A stretch of 39,675 bases of DNA, from the NCBI GenBank assembly GCA_946480595.1, contig CAMLKC010000002.1:1-39675 (forward strand), given 5' to 3'. A program made the position numbers and the translations under genes. This DNA comes from an uncultured Candidatus Saccharibacteria bacterium (GTDB taxonomy: Bacteria; Patescibacteria; Saccharimonadia; Saccharimonadales; CAMLKC01). The first letter of the stretch is position 1. The number at the start of each line of letters is the position of its first letter. The notes beneath the pieces were generated by a model. That model was not told the origin of the DNA. It made no database searches and saw nothing but the letters and a program-made list of their open reading frames with translations. This document shows, in pieces, positions 23,605 through 31,703 of the stretch.

Positions 23605-24507
23605 GTGAAAGCAAAAATCAAAACTGCCGCCAGAGTCCGCAAACAGCTTCGCCGTCATGTTAAACTGACGTTCGTACCTCATAATGCCAATCAATACCGG
23701 CCGCATCTTATCCGTGCGCATGGCCTAGCTATCGTTGTTGCTTTGGTCATTGTCTTGCAACTTGGCCATAGCTTACTAGGGCGTGGCAATGTGCTTGGGG
23801 CGACCCAGCCGATTGCGGCAAGCGACCTACTAGTTGACACGAATGCTGCCCGTGCAAAAAATAATTTGAAACCATTGACGCTCGATACTAAACTGTCAAA
23901 AGCAGCGTTCTTGAAGGCTCAGGATATGTTTGAACAGCAGTACTGGGCGCATACCGCACCGAATGGCACGACACCGTGGCATTGGTTCGGTACGGTTGGG
24001 TATGACTATGATTACGCCGGCGAAAACCTGGCACGAAACTTTGGCTCCGCCTCAGCGGTGATGGCGGCGTGGATGGCCTCTCCTGAGCACGAAGCGAATA
24101 TCCTTAATGAGCACTATACGCAGCTAGGGCTGGCCGTAGTAGACGGCACGTACAAAGGTCAACCGCAAGTTCTGGTGGTTGCGCTATACGGTAAGCCAGT
24201 AGAGGCAACAGCAGCAACGGCAACACTCGGGGCAACGACGACGCCGACAGCTGCACCGACGGCCCACACAATAGACCTTTGGACCCGTATTGTTATGGCT
24301 GCCGAATCATTTACGCCTGCAGCGCTCTTGGGCCTTATTATTCTGACTATTGCCTCGATTGTTGCCGGAGTAGCGCATTTATACCGGCAGAGGCTACCCA
24401 AGAAACTCCGCCAGACGCATTACCGTCACCACGGGGCATATAAGGCAGTTGGGCTGATTTCACTTGCTGTTGTAATTATAAGTTTGTACGGCGGCGGACA
24501 AATCTAG
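23605..24507 (+). CDS. CAP/SCP-domain membrane protein
   Basis: A 300-residue protein. The basic N-terminal tail is followed by a hydrophobic helix (about 44-60) that may be a signal anchor. The CAP (SCP/PR-1) domain spans about 74-198, with LLVDTNAARAKNNLKPL, the HTAPNG motif, GENLARNFGSASAVMAAWMASPEHEANIL and TQLGLAVV; the His and Glu residues of the CAP cleft are present. A Thr/Ala-rich linker leads to two C-terminal membrane helices. Bacterial CAP proteins are exported and of mostly unknown activity. The start is GTG, 10 bases after TATACT. galU begins 12 bases after the stop. Confidence 0.9.
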   Translation: MKAKIKTAARVRKQLRRHVKLTFVPHNANQYRPHLIRAHGLAIVVALVIVLQLGHSLLGRGNVLGATQPIAASDLLVDTNAARAKNNLKPLTLDTKLSKAAFLKAQDMFEQQYWAHTAPNGTTPWHWFGTVGYDYDYAGENLARNFGSASAVMAAWMASPEHEANILNEHYTQLGLAVVDGTYKGQPQVLVVALYGKPVEATAATATLGATTTPTAAPTAHTIDLWTRIVMAAESFTPAALLGLIILTIASIVAGVAHLYRQRLPKKLRQTHYRHHGAYKAVGLISLAVVIISLYGGGQI

Positions 24508-24510
24508 TAT
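24505..24510 (+). promoter_or_regulatory. -10 box of galU (leaderless)
   Basis: TAGTAT overlaps the end of the CAP gene stop codon and lies 9 bases before the galU ATG at 24520. TTGTAC (24484-24489) with a 15-base spacer is a poor -35. Confidence 0.5.
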
Positions 24511-24519
24511 CCTAGAGTA

Positions 24520-25350
24520 ATGAATATTACGAAAGCGATTATTCCTGTTGCCGGGTGGGGGACACGCCGGCTGCCAATTACGAAATCGATTGAAAAGTGC
24601 ATGCTACCAATCGGCAACCGTCCGATTGTTGATTATGTTGTCCAAGATTGCATAGCTGCGGGTATTACCGACATCTATTTTGTCGTAAGCGATTGGATGA
24701 CACAGATTCAGGCGTATTACGGCGAGAACGGCCTGCTCGACACGTACCTTATCGGCAATAATAAAGAAGACAAGCTGTCATTGGTGCGACCACCAGCAGA
24801 TGTGCAGTTTCATTTTATTACTCAGGATACGAATGGTAAGTACGGCACGGCTATCCCGGTCAGTCTGGTGCTGCCATACCTTCAACAAGGCGAATCCGCG
24901 GTGCTGCTGATGGGCGACGATTTCATCTTTAACGCCGACGGTAGCAGTGAAGTACGCCGGCTGCTTGATGCGACGCCAGAAGGCGGCAACGCCATGCTTG
25001 GCGCCAGTGTGCCACGCGAGGCGGTAAGCCGTTACGGCGTGATCGACATGAACGAGCGGAGCGAATTTGTGCGGATTGTCGAAAAACCGACCCCTGAAGA
25101 GGCGCCCAGCACGCTCATTAACATCAGTAAATACGTGTTTAACCATGAGCTCCTCTCGGAGATTGCCCGCTATGCCGACTTGGCTTTAACGGGGGAGTAT
25201 TACATTACCGAGCCGATTAACCAGTATGTTTTGAATGGCGGCAGTGTCGTCGTTACACCGGCGAAGGGTCAGTACCTGGACGGTGGAAGCGAAGGCGGAT
25301 GGCTGCATGCCAATAATGTGGTCTATGCTGCCACTCACCAGGCGCACTAG
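24520..25350 (+). CDS. galU: UTP-glucose-1-phosphate uridylyltransferase-like enzyme
   Basis: Makes UDP-glucose for envelope glycans. The 276-residue nucleotidyltransferase has the N-terminal motif AIIPVAGWGTRRLPITKSIEKCMLPI (3-28), the MGDDF metal motif near 130, RYGVIDM, VEKP (sugar-phosphate contact) and the C-terminal TGEYYITEPI. The usual GxGTRxLP is WGTRRLP with Trp. A glucose-1-phosphate thymidylyltransferase role is less likely because LPxTKxxxKxMLPI matches GalU better. It is preceded directly by a -10 box, so the message should be leaderless. Confidence 0.88.
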   Translation: MNITKAIIPVAGWGTRRLPITKSIEKCMLPIGNRPIVDYVVQDCIAAGITDIYFVVSDWMTQIQAYYGENGLLDTYLIGNNKEDKLSLVRPPADVQFHFITQDTNGKYGTAIPVSLVLPYLQQGESAVLLMGDDFIFNADGSSEVRRLLDATPEGGNAMLGASVPREAVSRYGVIDMNERSEFVRIVEKPTPEEAPSTLINISKYVFNHELLSEIARYADLALTGEYYITEPINQYVLNGGSVVVTPAKGQYLDGGSEGGWLHANNVVYAATHQAH

Positions 25351-25352
25351 TA

Positions 25353-25381
25353 TTGCTTATCGGTGGCTCATCTGTTACAAT
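25353..25381 (+). promoter_or_regulatory. Promoter of rplU
   Basis: TTGCTT (25353-25358), a 17-base spacer and TACAAT (25376-25381). The leader of about 30 bases carries AAAGGAT before the ATG at 25418. Confidence 0.7.
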
Positions 25382-25417
25382 AGGTGAGATTGATTAATAA
25401 CCCTAAAGGATATCATA

Positions 25418-25723
25418 ATGAAAGCAGTCGTTAAGATCGGTGGCAAACAATTCGTTGTTGCCGAAAAAGAGACCCTACTGGTGGACCTCCTCCAGGAAGG
25501 CACAAAAGAGCTCACGCTTGATGCACTGTTGGTAATTGACGGCGATAAAACAACCGTCGGCACACCAACGGTAAAAGGTGTGAAAATTACCGCCAAGGTT
25601 GTAGAAGACCTGGTAAAGGGCGAAAAAGTCCGCGCTATCCGCTACAAGGCGAAAAAACGTGTTCACAAAGAAATGGGACACCGCCAAAAGTACTCGAAGA
25701 TCGAAATCGTTTCTATCAAATAG
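25418..25723 (+). CDS. rplU: 50S ribosomal protein L21
   Basis: Large-subunit protein binding 23S rRNA. The 101-residue protein fits the L21 pattern: MKAVVKIGGKQFVVAEKE at the start, VGTPTVKGVKITAKVVED in the middle, and the basic KAKKRVHKEMGHRQKYSKIEI signature near the end. Unusually, the next gene is not rpmA (L27) but an ABC exporter. Confidence 0.97.
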   Translation: MKAVVKIGGKQFVVAEKETLLVDLLQEGTKELTLDALLVIDGDKTTVGTPTVKGVKITAKVVEDLVKGEKVRAIRYKAKKRVHKEMGHRQKYSKIEIVSIK

Positions 25724-25730
25724 AACCTCG

Positions 25731-25786
25731 TAGTTTCTCGGTTAGGTACTATGGCAACCCGCAATAAACCTAACTAGAGAAAACTA
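25731..25786 (+). promoter_or_regulatory. Long inverted repeat covering the ribosome binding site of the ABC gene
   Basis: TAGTTT-CTC-g-GTTAGGT (25731-25747) pairs with ACCTAAC-ta-GAG-AAAACTA (25768-25786), with one bulged A and a small internal loop; about 16 base pairs around a 20-base loop. The 3' arm contains the ribosome binding region AGAGA and the A of the ATG. No T tract follows, so a terminator is unlikely. The loop begins with TACTAT, which could be a -10 box, so a DNA operator is the alternative. Confidence 0.6.
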
Positions 25787-27585
25787 TGAAAACCAACGTT
25801 TCGAAAAAGCGCTATGCATCGCTGCGCGCTTACATAAAATTCATCACAACGTTCAAAGGCCGCTTTTTTGCGGTTTTTGGGCTTTTTACTATATCGAATA
25901 TCATGCTGGCTGTGCTGCCGGTGTTTATCGGTCAGTTCGTGGCAGCTATCAGCGCCCACTCGCTCGACCAAGACCGGATATACTGGCTGGTCGGCATATT
26001 GATTGCCATCAGCGTGGTTCACGATCTCGTCTGGCGCAGCGCCGAGTTACTGTATCGGAGGTGGATCAACGGTAAGAGGCACGAGTTTGAAAACATCGTT
26101 TTCCAGGCGGTCATGAGCAAGCCGTATCCGTACTTTATCGATAAATCCACGGGTAAGATAAGCAGTTACGTGGCAACGATAGGGCGCGAATTCCGCGATT
26201 TCGTCGCTGAGATCTGCTATTCGTACGCCGATCTGCTGGTGAAACTGCCTATTATTGCCGTTATTATGTTTACTGTTAACATTCCAACGGGTATCGTGTT
26301 TGTCGTATCGATTGCTATCATGTTCATCGTCGGCAAGAAGCTGGTGGGCCGGACAGTATCGACGGAAAGGGAGCAGACTAACCTGGGAGCTAGCCTCGAA
26401 GGCTATTCCATCGACGTTATTAGTAACTTCGTTAGCGTCAAGGCGTTCCGTCGGGAGCGGGCCGAGTTCGAGACCATTACTCGTAAACGTAAGGATGTCA
26501 TTAAAGCCTCCAACAGGGCGTTCTTATGGAGTGTCGTATTTTGGGGATCGATGAGTATTGTGGTGCGTTGGGTAATCTGGCCGGTAACTATCCTACTCAA
26601 CGTGTACCTGTTTTTGCACGGGCAGCTGAGCGTGGCGCAGATGACAACGTTCATCTCGACGCTGCTCATTTTCTCGGACTACATCTGGATGGTCATCTGG
26701 AACGTGTCGCAGTTTAATATAAAGCTTGGCCGTATCGAGGAAGCTTATAACTATTTGTTCGACGACCGAAATGTAGTCAGCGAGCATCTGGCCGGATCGC
26801 ATTATTTGAAGCAGAACGGTGCGCCCAAGTTTACGGAGACACTTAGTTTTAACGGGATGGACTTCGCGTACCCTGACAAAAGCGATCGCAAGGTGCTTGA
26901 CGCTATCAACCTGACAATCAAAAAGAACGAAAAGGTGGGTATCGTCGGGACGAGCGGTAGCGGCAAGACAACACTAATCAAACTGCTACTTGGGTACTAC
27001 GAGCTGCCGCGCCGTATGGTAGAACTTGACGGTAAAACGATAGATAATCGTCGGCTCGTTGACCTGATTGCCTATGTGCCGCAGGACACACCGCTATTTC
27101 ACCGTTCAATTCGCGAAAACATTGCTTACGGCTCGGATGCCGAGGTAACCCAAGAAGAGATTGAACTGGCGGCGAAACGCGCGCACGCTCACGAGTTTAT
27201 TACGCAGACGGCCGATGGCTACGATGCGTTGGTGGGCGAGCGTGGCATTAAGCTGTCGATGGGACAGCGCCAACGTGTGGCTATCGCCCGGGCATTCCTC
27301 GACGACAAGCCGCTGCTTATATTGGATGAAGCGACCAGTGCGCTCGACAGCGAGTCTGAGGTATTGGTGCAGGAGGCGCTTGAAAATCTCTGGCATGACC
27401 GGACAGTCATCGCCATTGCTCACCGGCTTTCAACGCTTCGCCACATGGACCGGATCGTGGTTATGGACGAAGGCCGGATTATAGAGCAGGGAACGCACCG
27501 ACAGCTTTTGAAGCAAAAAGGACGGTACTTCCATTTATGGCAACACCAGAGTGGTGGTGTCATTAGTGAAGATGACCCGTCTTAA
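25786..27585 (+). CDS. ABC-type exporter (fused TM and ATPase domains)
   Basis: A 599-residue half-transporter of the MsbA/lipid and multidrug exporter type; two copies form the pump. The N-terminal half has about six membrane helices (25-50, 65-85, 140-165, 165-185, 245-270, 275-300). The ATPase has Walker A GTSGSGKT (about 387-394), the Q-loop in YVPQDTPLF, the signature LSMGQ (about 490-494, usual LSGGQ), Walker B LLILDEA and H-loop IAHRLS. The Gly-to-Met change in the signature is mild. The substrate is unknown. Translation may be controlled by the hairpin over its start. Confidence 0.92.
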   Translation: MKTNVSKKRYASLRAYIKFITTFKGRFFAVFGLFTISNIMLAVLPVFIGQFVAAISAHSLDQDRIYWLVGILIAISVVHDLVWRSAELLYRRWINGKRHEFENIVFQAVMSKPYPYFIDKSTGKISSYVATIGREFRDFVAEICYSYADLLVKLPIIAVIMFTVNIPTGIVFVVSIAIMFIVGKKLVGRTVSTEREQTNLGASLEGYSIDVISNFVSVKAFRRERAEFETITRKRKDVIKASNRAFLWSVVFWGSMSIVVRWVIWPVTILLNVYLFLHGQLSVAQMTTFISTLLIFSDYIWMVIWNVSQFNIKLGRIEEAYNYLFDDRNVVSEHLAGSHYLKQNGAPKFTETLSFNGMDFAYPDKSDRKVLDAINLTIKKNEKVGIVGTSGSGKTTLIKLLLGYYELPRRMVELDGKTIDNRRLVDLIAYVPQDTPLFHRSIRENIAYGSDAEVTQEEIELAAKRAHAHEFITQTADGYDALVGERGIKLSMGQRQRVAIARAFLDDKPLLILDEATSALDSESEVLVQEALENLWHDRTVIAIAHRLSTLRHMDRIVVMDEGRIIEQGTHRQLLKQKGRYFHLWQHQSGGVISEDDPS

Positions 27586-27599
27586 CAGCGGGTCATTTT
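27572..27599 (+). terminator. Terminator of the ABC exporter gene, overlapping its stop codon
   Basis: ATGACCCG (27572-27579) / CGGGTCAT (27589-27596) with the TAA stop (27583-27585) in the loop and a short T run after it. Confidence 0.7.
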
Positions 27600-27601
27600 A
27601 C

Positions 27602-27638
27602 TATAATGGTAGCGGTTTTAGGGGCCGGATGCTACAAT
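27602..27638 (+). promoter_or_regulatory. Tandem -10 boxes upstream of parA
   Basis: TATAAT (27602-27607) just after the terminator and TGc + TACAAT (27633-27638, extended -10). Neither has a good -35. The latter should start near 27645 and keep AAAAGGGAA ahead of the parA GTG. Confidence 0.6.
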
Positions 27639-27665
27639 AGGGGAAAGAAAAGGGAATAATAAACA

Positions 27666-28430
27666 GTGGCGACAGTCATTTCGGTTACCAATCAAAAAGG
27701 TGGTGTAGGCAAGACGACCAGTGCGGTCAATATTGCCTACTATTTGGCAAAGCAGGGTAAAAAGACACTGCTGATTGATTTCGATCCTCAGGGTAATGCC
27801 ACGAGTGGCCTCGGCATCGACAAGCAGACACTCGAAGCAACGATGAGCGATGTTATTTTAGAGAACAAGCAGCTTGTCGACGTTATTCTGCCGACCGAGC
27901 ACGCAAACCTGTTTGTCGCTCCGGCAACGCCGCACTTGGCAAATACAGAGGTAGAGTTGGCCCAAGCGAACCGCCGGTTTACCCGTCTGAAAAATGCTAT
28001 TGGAACATTACCGCAGAGCTATGACTTTATTCTGATCGATAGCCCGCCGTCACTAAGCCTCCTAACGGTGAACGGACTTATTGCGGCACAGTACGTTCTT
28101 TTGCCGGTTCAGGCGGAGTTTTACGCGCTTGAGGGTCTGGGTCAGCTCCTCGAAACTATGAAACTAGTGCGAAAAAGTATGAACCCGACACTCGATCTTA
28201 TCGGCGTGCTGCCGACGATGGTGGATGGCCGAACAACGCTTTCGGGCCAGGTGCACGAAGAAATCAAAAAGCATTTTCCGGGTAAGGTCTTCAAAACGAC
28301 GATTCCGCGCAATATCCGCCTGGCAGAAGCGCCAAGCCATGGCCTGCCGGTAGGCGCTTACGACAGGTTTTCTAAGGGTGCACGGGCCTACAAAGCTGTC
28401 ACAAAAGAATTATTGCAACGAGCAGGCTAA
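27666..28430 (+). CDS. parA: Chromosome partitioning ATPase ParA/Soj
   Basis: Walker ATPase that moves ParB-bound origins. The 254-residue protein has the deviant Walker A KGGVGKTT (11-18, including the signature Lys), Walker A' LLIDFDPQGNATSGLG, Walker B ILIDSPPSL, and the C-terminal DNA-binding basic residues after TTIPRNIRLAEAPSHG. The short form without an N-terminal HTH is chromosomal. The start is GTG at 27666. parB follows after 15 bases with its own strong ribosome binding site. Confidence 0.96.
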   Translation: MATVISVTNQKGGVGKTTSAVNIAYYLAKQGKKTLLIDFDPQGNATSGLGIDKQTLEATMSDVILENKQLVDVILPTEHANLFVAPATPHLANTEVELAQANRRFTRLKNAIGTLPQSYDFILIDSPPSLSLLTVNGLIAAQYVLLPVQAEFYALEGLGQLLETMKLVRKSMNPTLDLIGVLPTMVDGRTTLSGQVHEEIKKHFPGKVFKTTIPRNIRLAEAPSHGLPVGAYDRFSKGARAYKAVTKELLQRAG

Positions 28431-28445
28431 GGAGCTAGGAGGGGT

Positions 28446-29336
28446 ATGGGCGTAAAAAAAGGACTCGGGCGAGGATTTGACTCGTTGATTCCATCGGAAC
28501 TTCTTGATGAGTCGTTCGATCCGACTGCCGCACAGGACGACCGCGTGAGCGAGCTACGCCACATTAAGCTGAGCGAAGTTTTTGCCGACCCCGACCAACC
28601 TCGCCGTTCGTTCGATGAAACTGCGCTTGAAGAACTGACCGCGTCCATTGCCGAACATGGCATTCTTCAGCCTATCGTCGTTACGCCTCAAAAAGGGGGC
28701 GGCTACCAGATTGTTGCCGGTGAGCGCCGTTATCGTGCGGCAAAAAGAGCGGAGTTGGATAAAGTCCCTGCGCTTGTCCGGACGCTCTCCGATCAGCACA
28801 AGCTAGAGCTGTCACTTATCGAAAACCTGCAGCGCCGTGATCTCAACCCACTCGAAACAGCTACGGCGTATCTTAAGCTGCGTGACCAATTCAGTCTCAC
28901 GTTAGATGAAATTGGTCAGCGTGTCGGCGGTAAGTCAGTTAGTACGATTAGCAATACGCTGCGTCTTTTGCGGCTGCCTGACTCTGTGCGCGAAGCATTG
29001 CTTGACGGACGCCTTCGTGAAGGTCAGGCACGCCCTTTAGTGAACCTTGATGAAAAAGTAATTAACGATATTTTACCTCGTATTCTCGCAGAGGAATGGA
29101 GCGCGCGAAAGATTGAACAGTTTATTGTTCAGTTAAAAAAAGCCGCCAAATCACCCGTGGAAAACGAACGCAAAAAAGTTGTCGCATCACCGTATGAAAC
29201 AGAAACGAAACACCTTGGTAAGCGTCTTGCTACCGATGTTAGCGTGAAAACGAATGCAAAAGGCGCCGGCCAGATTGTTATTCGCTTTAAGAGCGACGAC
29301 GACTTTCAGCGTATCAAAAAGATGCTTGACGATTAG
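28446..29336 (+). CDS. parB: Chromosome partitioning protein ParB
   Basis: CTP-dependent DNA clamp that loads at parS. The 296-residue protein has the usual N terminus KKGLGRGFDSLIP, the CTP-binding motifs GERRYRAAKR (92-101) and ENLQRRDLNPLE (126-137), a HTH near 152-175 (LTLDEIGQRVGGKSVSTISNTLRLL), and a C-terminal dimer domain. A strong AGGAGGGG precedes the ATG. Its stop overlaps the lepB stop on the other strand by 4 bases. I did not find a parS site in the window. Confidence 0.95.
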   Translation: MGVKKGLGRGFDSLIPSELLDESFDPTAAQDDRVSELRHIKLSEVFADPDQPRRSFDETALEELTASIAEHGILQPIVVTPQKGGGYQIVAGERRYRAAKRAELDKVPALVRTLSDQHKLELSLIENLQRRDLNPLETATAYLKLRDQFSLTLDEIGQRVGGKSVSTISNTLRLLRLPDSVREALLDGRLREGQARPLVNLDEKVINDILPRILAEEWSARKIEQFIVQLKKAAKSPVENERKKVVASPYETETKHLGKRLATDVSVKTNAKGAGQIVIRFKSDDDFQRIKKMLDD

Positions 29337-29350
29337 TAGAATCGTATTTT
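29329..29350 (+). terminator. Weak hairpin over the parB and lepB stop codons
   Basis: ACGATT (29329-29334) / AATCGT (29340-29345), 5-base loop, then ATTTTATT. Both stop codons fall in it. A second small hairpin GCGGAT/ATCCGC lies at 29356-29369 within lepB. Terminator strength looks low. Confidence 0.45.
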
Positions 29351-29944
29351 ATTGAGCGGATAAATCCGCATATTTACGGGGCCAACAACGTCATAAAGTG
29401 GTATCAAACCAAGGCCACTGCGTGAGTCATAAGAAAAGTCACCCTCGCGGTGGTCACCTGAAACAAACAGGGTGTCTTCTGTGACGGTGGTATCAACACT
29501 CCCGCTCGTAGGGCTGCCAGGCTGGCTCCCGGGGTCGCCGGCTTGGGCTTTGTCGGGTTGGAAGCCCTCGGGGTGCGCACCGTTATAAACGGTCAAAACA
29601 CCGTCTTTTACCACGACACGCTCACCTGCAAAGGCAATGACGCGCTTTACGATAAACTCATCGCCCGATCCAGGGTGATACATCGGGTTTTTAAACACGA
29701 TAATCTGTCCGCGCTTTGGGACATACTGCTTGTTCTGTAACTGCGCCCAAGTCACGGGCAGGCGATTGACGATGAGCCGGTCACCGGTATAAAGAGTCGT
29801 TTCCATGCTCGGGCCAAGTACGTTGAAACTTCGGAAGACGAATGAGTTAATAAGAAGCGTACCAACCAGTACGCAGACAATGAATAGTAGTATGCCAAAT
29901 ATGTCCTTAAGGAACGGATGGCGCTTCAGGTACGTTGCTTCCAT
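29333..29944 (-). CDS. lepB: Signal peptidase I
   Basis: Cleaves signal peptides of exported proteins at the outer face of the membrane. The protein has one N-terminal membrane helix (about 14-35), catalytic Ser46 in GPSMETT and Lys100 in FIVKRVIAFAGE, then SGDHREGDFSYDSRSGLGLIP near the end, all hallmarks of the family. The chosen ATG at 29944 gives 203 residues. A GTG three codons upstream (29953) falls inside the -10 box TATAGT (29957-29952), which lies 7 bases before the ATG, so that GTG is unlikely. It can process the surface proteins encoded nearby. Confidence 0.94.
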   Translation of the reverse strand: MEATYLKRHPFLKDIFGILLFIVCVLVGTLLINSFVFRSFNVLGPSMETTLYTGDRLIVNRLPVTWAQLQNKQYVPKRGQIIVFKNPMYHPGSGDEFIVKRVIAFAGERVVVKDGVLTVYNGAHPEGFQPDKAQAGDPGSQPGSPTSGSVDTTVTEDTLFVSGDHREGDFSYDSRSGLGLIPLYDVVGPVNMRIYPLNKIRFY

Positions 29945-29951
29945 TAGTCCC

Positions 29952-29957
29952 ACTATA
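29952..29957 (-). promoter_or_regulatory. -10 box of lepB (leaderless)
   Basis: TATAGT on the minus strand, 7 bases before the ATG at 29944. TTTTAT at 29980-29975 with a 17-base spacer is a weak -35. Confidence 0.55.
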
Positions 29958-30003
29958 CACCTTTTCAGTGCCCCATAAAAGCAAAGCAGTTATGATTTTT
30001 CGG

Positions 30004-30032
30004 TTCAAAAAACGCCCTTCATCGTATATAGT
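30004..30032 (+). promoter_or_regulatory. Promoter of the LCP gene
   Basis: TTCAAA (30004-30009), a 17-base spacer and TATAGT (30027-30032). The ATG at 30046 is 13 bases after the -10, so the leader is about 6 bases and lacks a ribosome binding site. Confidence 0.6.
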
Positions 30033-30045
30033 AAGTGAAGTACTT

Positions 30046-31680
30046 ATGGCACAGAATAAAAATTCACTCGACGGATTTGTTCCGCGTCGACCGGGCAGTG
30101 CAGACCGCCCAAACCGGCGTATCGGGGAGCATACAGATGAAATCCCTTCGCGTTTTACGAAGGTTGATAAAGCTGTCCAGCCGCAGTCTGGCGTTATGCA
30201 GCGCGGAGAACTCGGCACTGCACGAAAAGATATCGACAGCTCGCTTAAGGGAATCGATATTGACGAGCCTAAAAAGGGTGGCAAAAAAGGGCGAAAGAAA
30301 GCACCGCTCAGTAAGAAAAAACGGATCATCAAATGGTCTATCATTGGTTTTCTTGTTTTGGTCCTTGGCCTTGCTGGTTTCATGGCATACAAGATCCTTA
30401 ACGCTGGAGGAAATATCTTTAAGGGCGGCATTCTAGATATTATTCAGAGCCAGCCGCTTAAAAAAGACGCTAACGGCCGCAGTAACATTCTTATTCTTGG
30501 AACGTCCGAAGACGACCCTGGCCACGGCGGCGCATACCTTACCGATTCTATGATGGTCATGAGCATTGATCAAGACAAAAAACTGGTAGATATGTTCAGT
30601 ATTCCGCGCGACCTGTATGTCGAGTACGGCATGGCCTGTAACAGCGGCTACCAGGGCAAGATCAACGAATACTTCAACTGTGTTAATACTGACTGGAAGA
30701 GTAAAAGTGCCGAAGACGAGCGCCTGACAAAAACGCGACAATTTGTCGGTGGTATATTCGGTCTGGATGTCCAGTATGCCGTGCATGTAAACAACACGGT
30801 TATCAAGCAGGCTGTCGATGCTGTCGGCGGTGTTGATGTCGATATTCAGGGTGATGGTCCTGTTCCTTATGGGGTGCAGCCAGGAAGCGTACTGGACCGT
30901 AACTTTGACTGGCGCTGCAACTACGACTGTTATCTTGTAAAGTACAGCCCGGGCGTACATCACATTGACGGTCTTCACGCGCTATTCTTGGCACAGGCAA
31001 GGGGTGATACCGCGCCAACCTATGGTTTGGCCCGCTCTAACTTTGACCGCGAAATCAACCAGCAAAAGATTATTGTTGCCTTGAAAGAAAAGGCGGCAAG
31101 CTCTGGCACGTTTACTAACCCGCTCAAAGTCACAGGATTGTTAGACGCACTGGGTGATAACCTCCGAACCAACTTTGAGACCAAAGAAATCCGAACACTC
31201 ATGAAGCTTGGTAGCGAGATCGATTCCAAGGATATCAACCGAATTGACCTGAACGACGGCGACAAAGCAGTAGTGGAGTCGGGCAATTACGGTGGCGCAA
31301 GTGTTGTGATTCCATCGGCTGGAGCGTTCAACTACACTGACATCCGTGCGTTTATCGACAAAGTACTCAGCAGCAACGAAGTCACCCGCGAAGGCGCAAA
31401 TGTTGTCGTACTAAATGGCTCGGGCAAAGCCGGCGTCGCCCAGACGCAGGCCGACAAACTGATAGGCCAGGGCTTTACGGTCTCAGGTGTCGACACGGCG
31501 CCTGCGGGAACGTATGCGGACGTTGAGGTGTACCAGATTGGCAAGGGCATGTCGAAGACTAAGTCAAAGCTCGAATCTATGTTCAAGGTGAAGGTAAAGA
31601 CGACAGCGGCACCTGTTTCTGTTGCTGACGGAACTAACTTTGTCGTTATCTTTGGCAAAGACCCCTCGAACTCAAATTAG
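30046..31680 (+). CDS. LytR-CpsA-Psr (LCP) family protein
   Basis: Transfers glycopolymers from lipid carriers to the cell wall. The 544-residue protein has a basic N-terminal cytoplasmic tail (KKGGKKGRKKAPLSKKKR), one membrane helix (about 96-117) and an external LCP domain (about 145-350) with the conserved acidic and Arg positions in LTDSMMVMSI (Asp167) and FSIPRDLYVEYG (Arg188), then GKINEYFN. A LytR_C domain (about 430-525, NVVVLNGSGKAGVAQ) closes the protein. The frame opens 37 codons upstream, but MAQNKNSLDGF directly follows the promoter, so the ATG at 30046 was chosen. Confidence 0.93.
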   Translation: MAQNKNSLDGFVPRRPGSADRPNRRIGEHTDEIPSRFTKVDKAVQPQSGVMQRGELGTARKDIDSSLKGIDIDEPKKGGKKGRKKAPLSKKKRIIKWSIIGFLVLVLGLAGFMAYKILNAGGNIFKGGILDIIQSQPLKKDANGRSNILILGTSEDDPGHGGAYLTDSMMVMSIDQDKKLVDMFSIPRDLYVEYGMACNSGYQGKINEYFNCVNTDWKSKSAEDERLTKTRQFVGGIFGLDVQYAVHVNNTVIKQAVDAVGGVDVDIQGDGPVPYGVQPGSVLDRNFDWRCNYDCYLVKYSPGVHHIDGLHALFLAQARGDTAPTYGLARSNFDREINQQKIIVALKEKAASSGTFTNPLKVTGLLDALGDNLRTNFETKEIRTLMKLGSEIDSKDINRIDLNDGDKAVVESGNYGGASVVIPSAGAFNYTDIRAFIDKVLSSNEVTREGANVVVLNGSGKAGVAQTQADKLIGQGFTVSGVDTAPAGTYADVEVYQIGKGMSKTKSKLESMFKVKVKTTAAPVSVADGTNFVVIFGKDPSNSN

Positions 31681-31686
31681 ATGATG

Positions 31687-31692
31687 TATAAT
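31687..31692 (+). promoter_or_regulatory. -10 box of the multi-TM protein gene (near-leaderless)
   Basis: Perfect TATAAT directly after the LCP stop, 11 bases before the ATG at 31704. No clear -35 and no ribosome binding site. Confidence 0.5.
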
Positions 31693-31703
31693 AGATCGTA
31701 AGT

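Noticed and set aside
25731..25786. Rho-independent terminator after rplU
   Set aside because: The stem is long but no T tract follows on either strand, and the 3' arm runs into the next start codon.
27600..29340. parS site near parAB
   Set aside because: I looked by eye for TGTTTCACGTGAAACA-like palindromes in the window and found none. A weak variant cannot be excluded without a motif search.
29907..30431. 174-codon minus frame overlapping lepB start and the LCP gene
   Set aside because: Pro/Ser-rich antisense of the basic LCP tail; would collide with both promoters.
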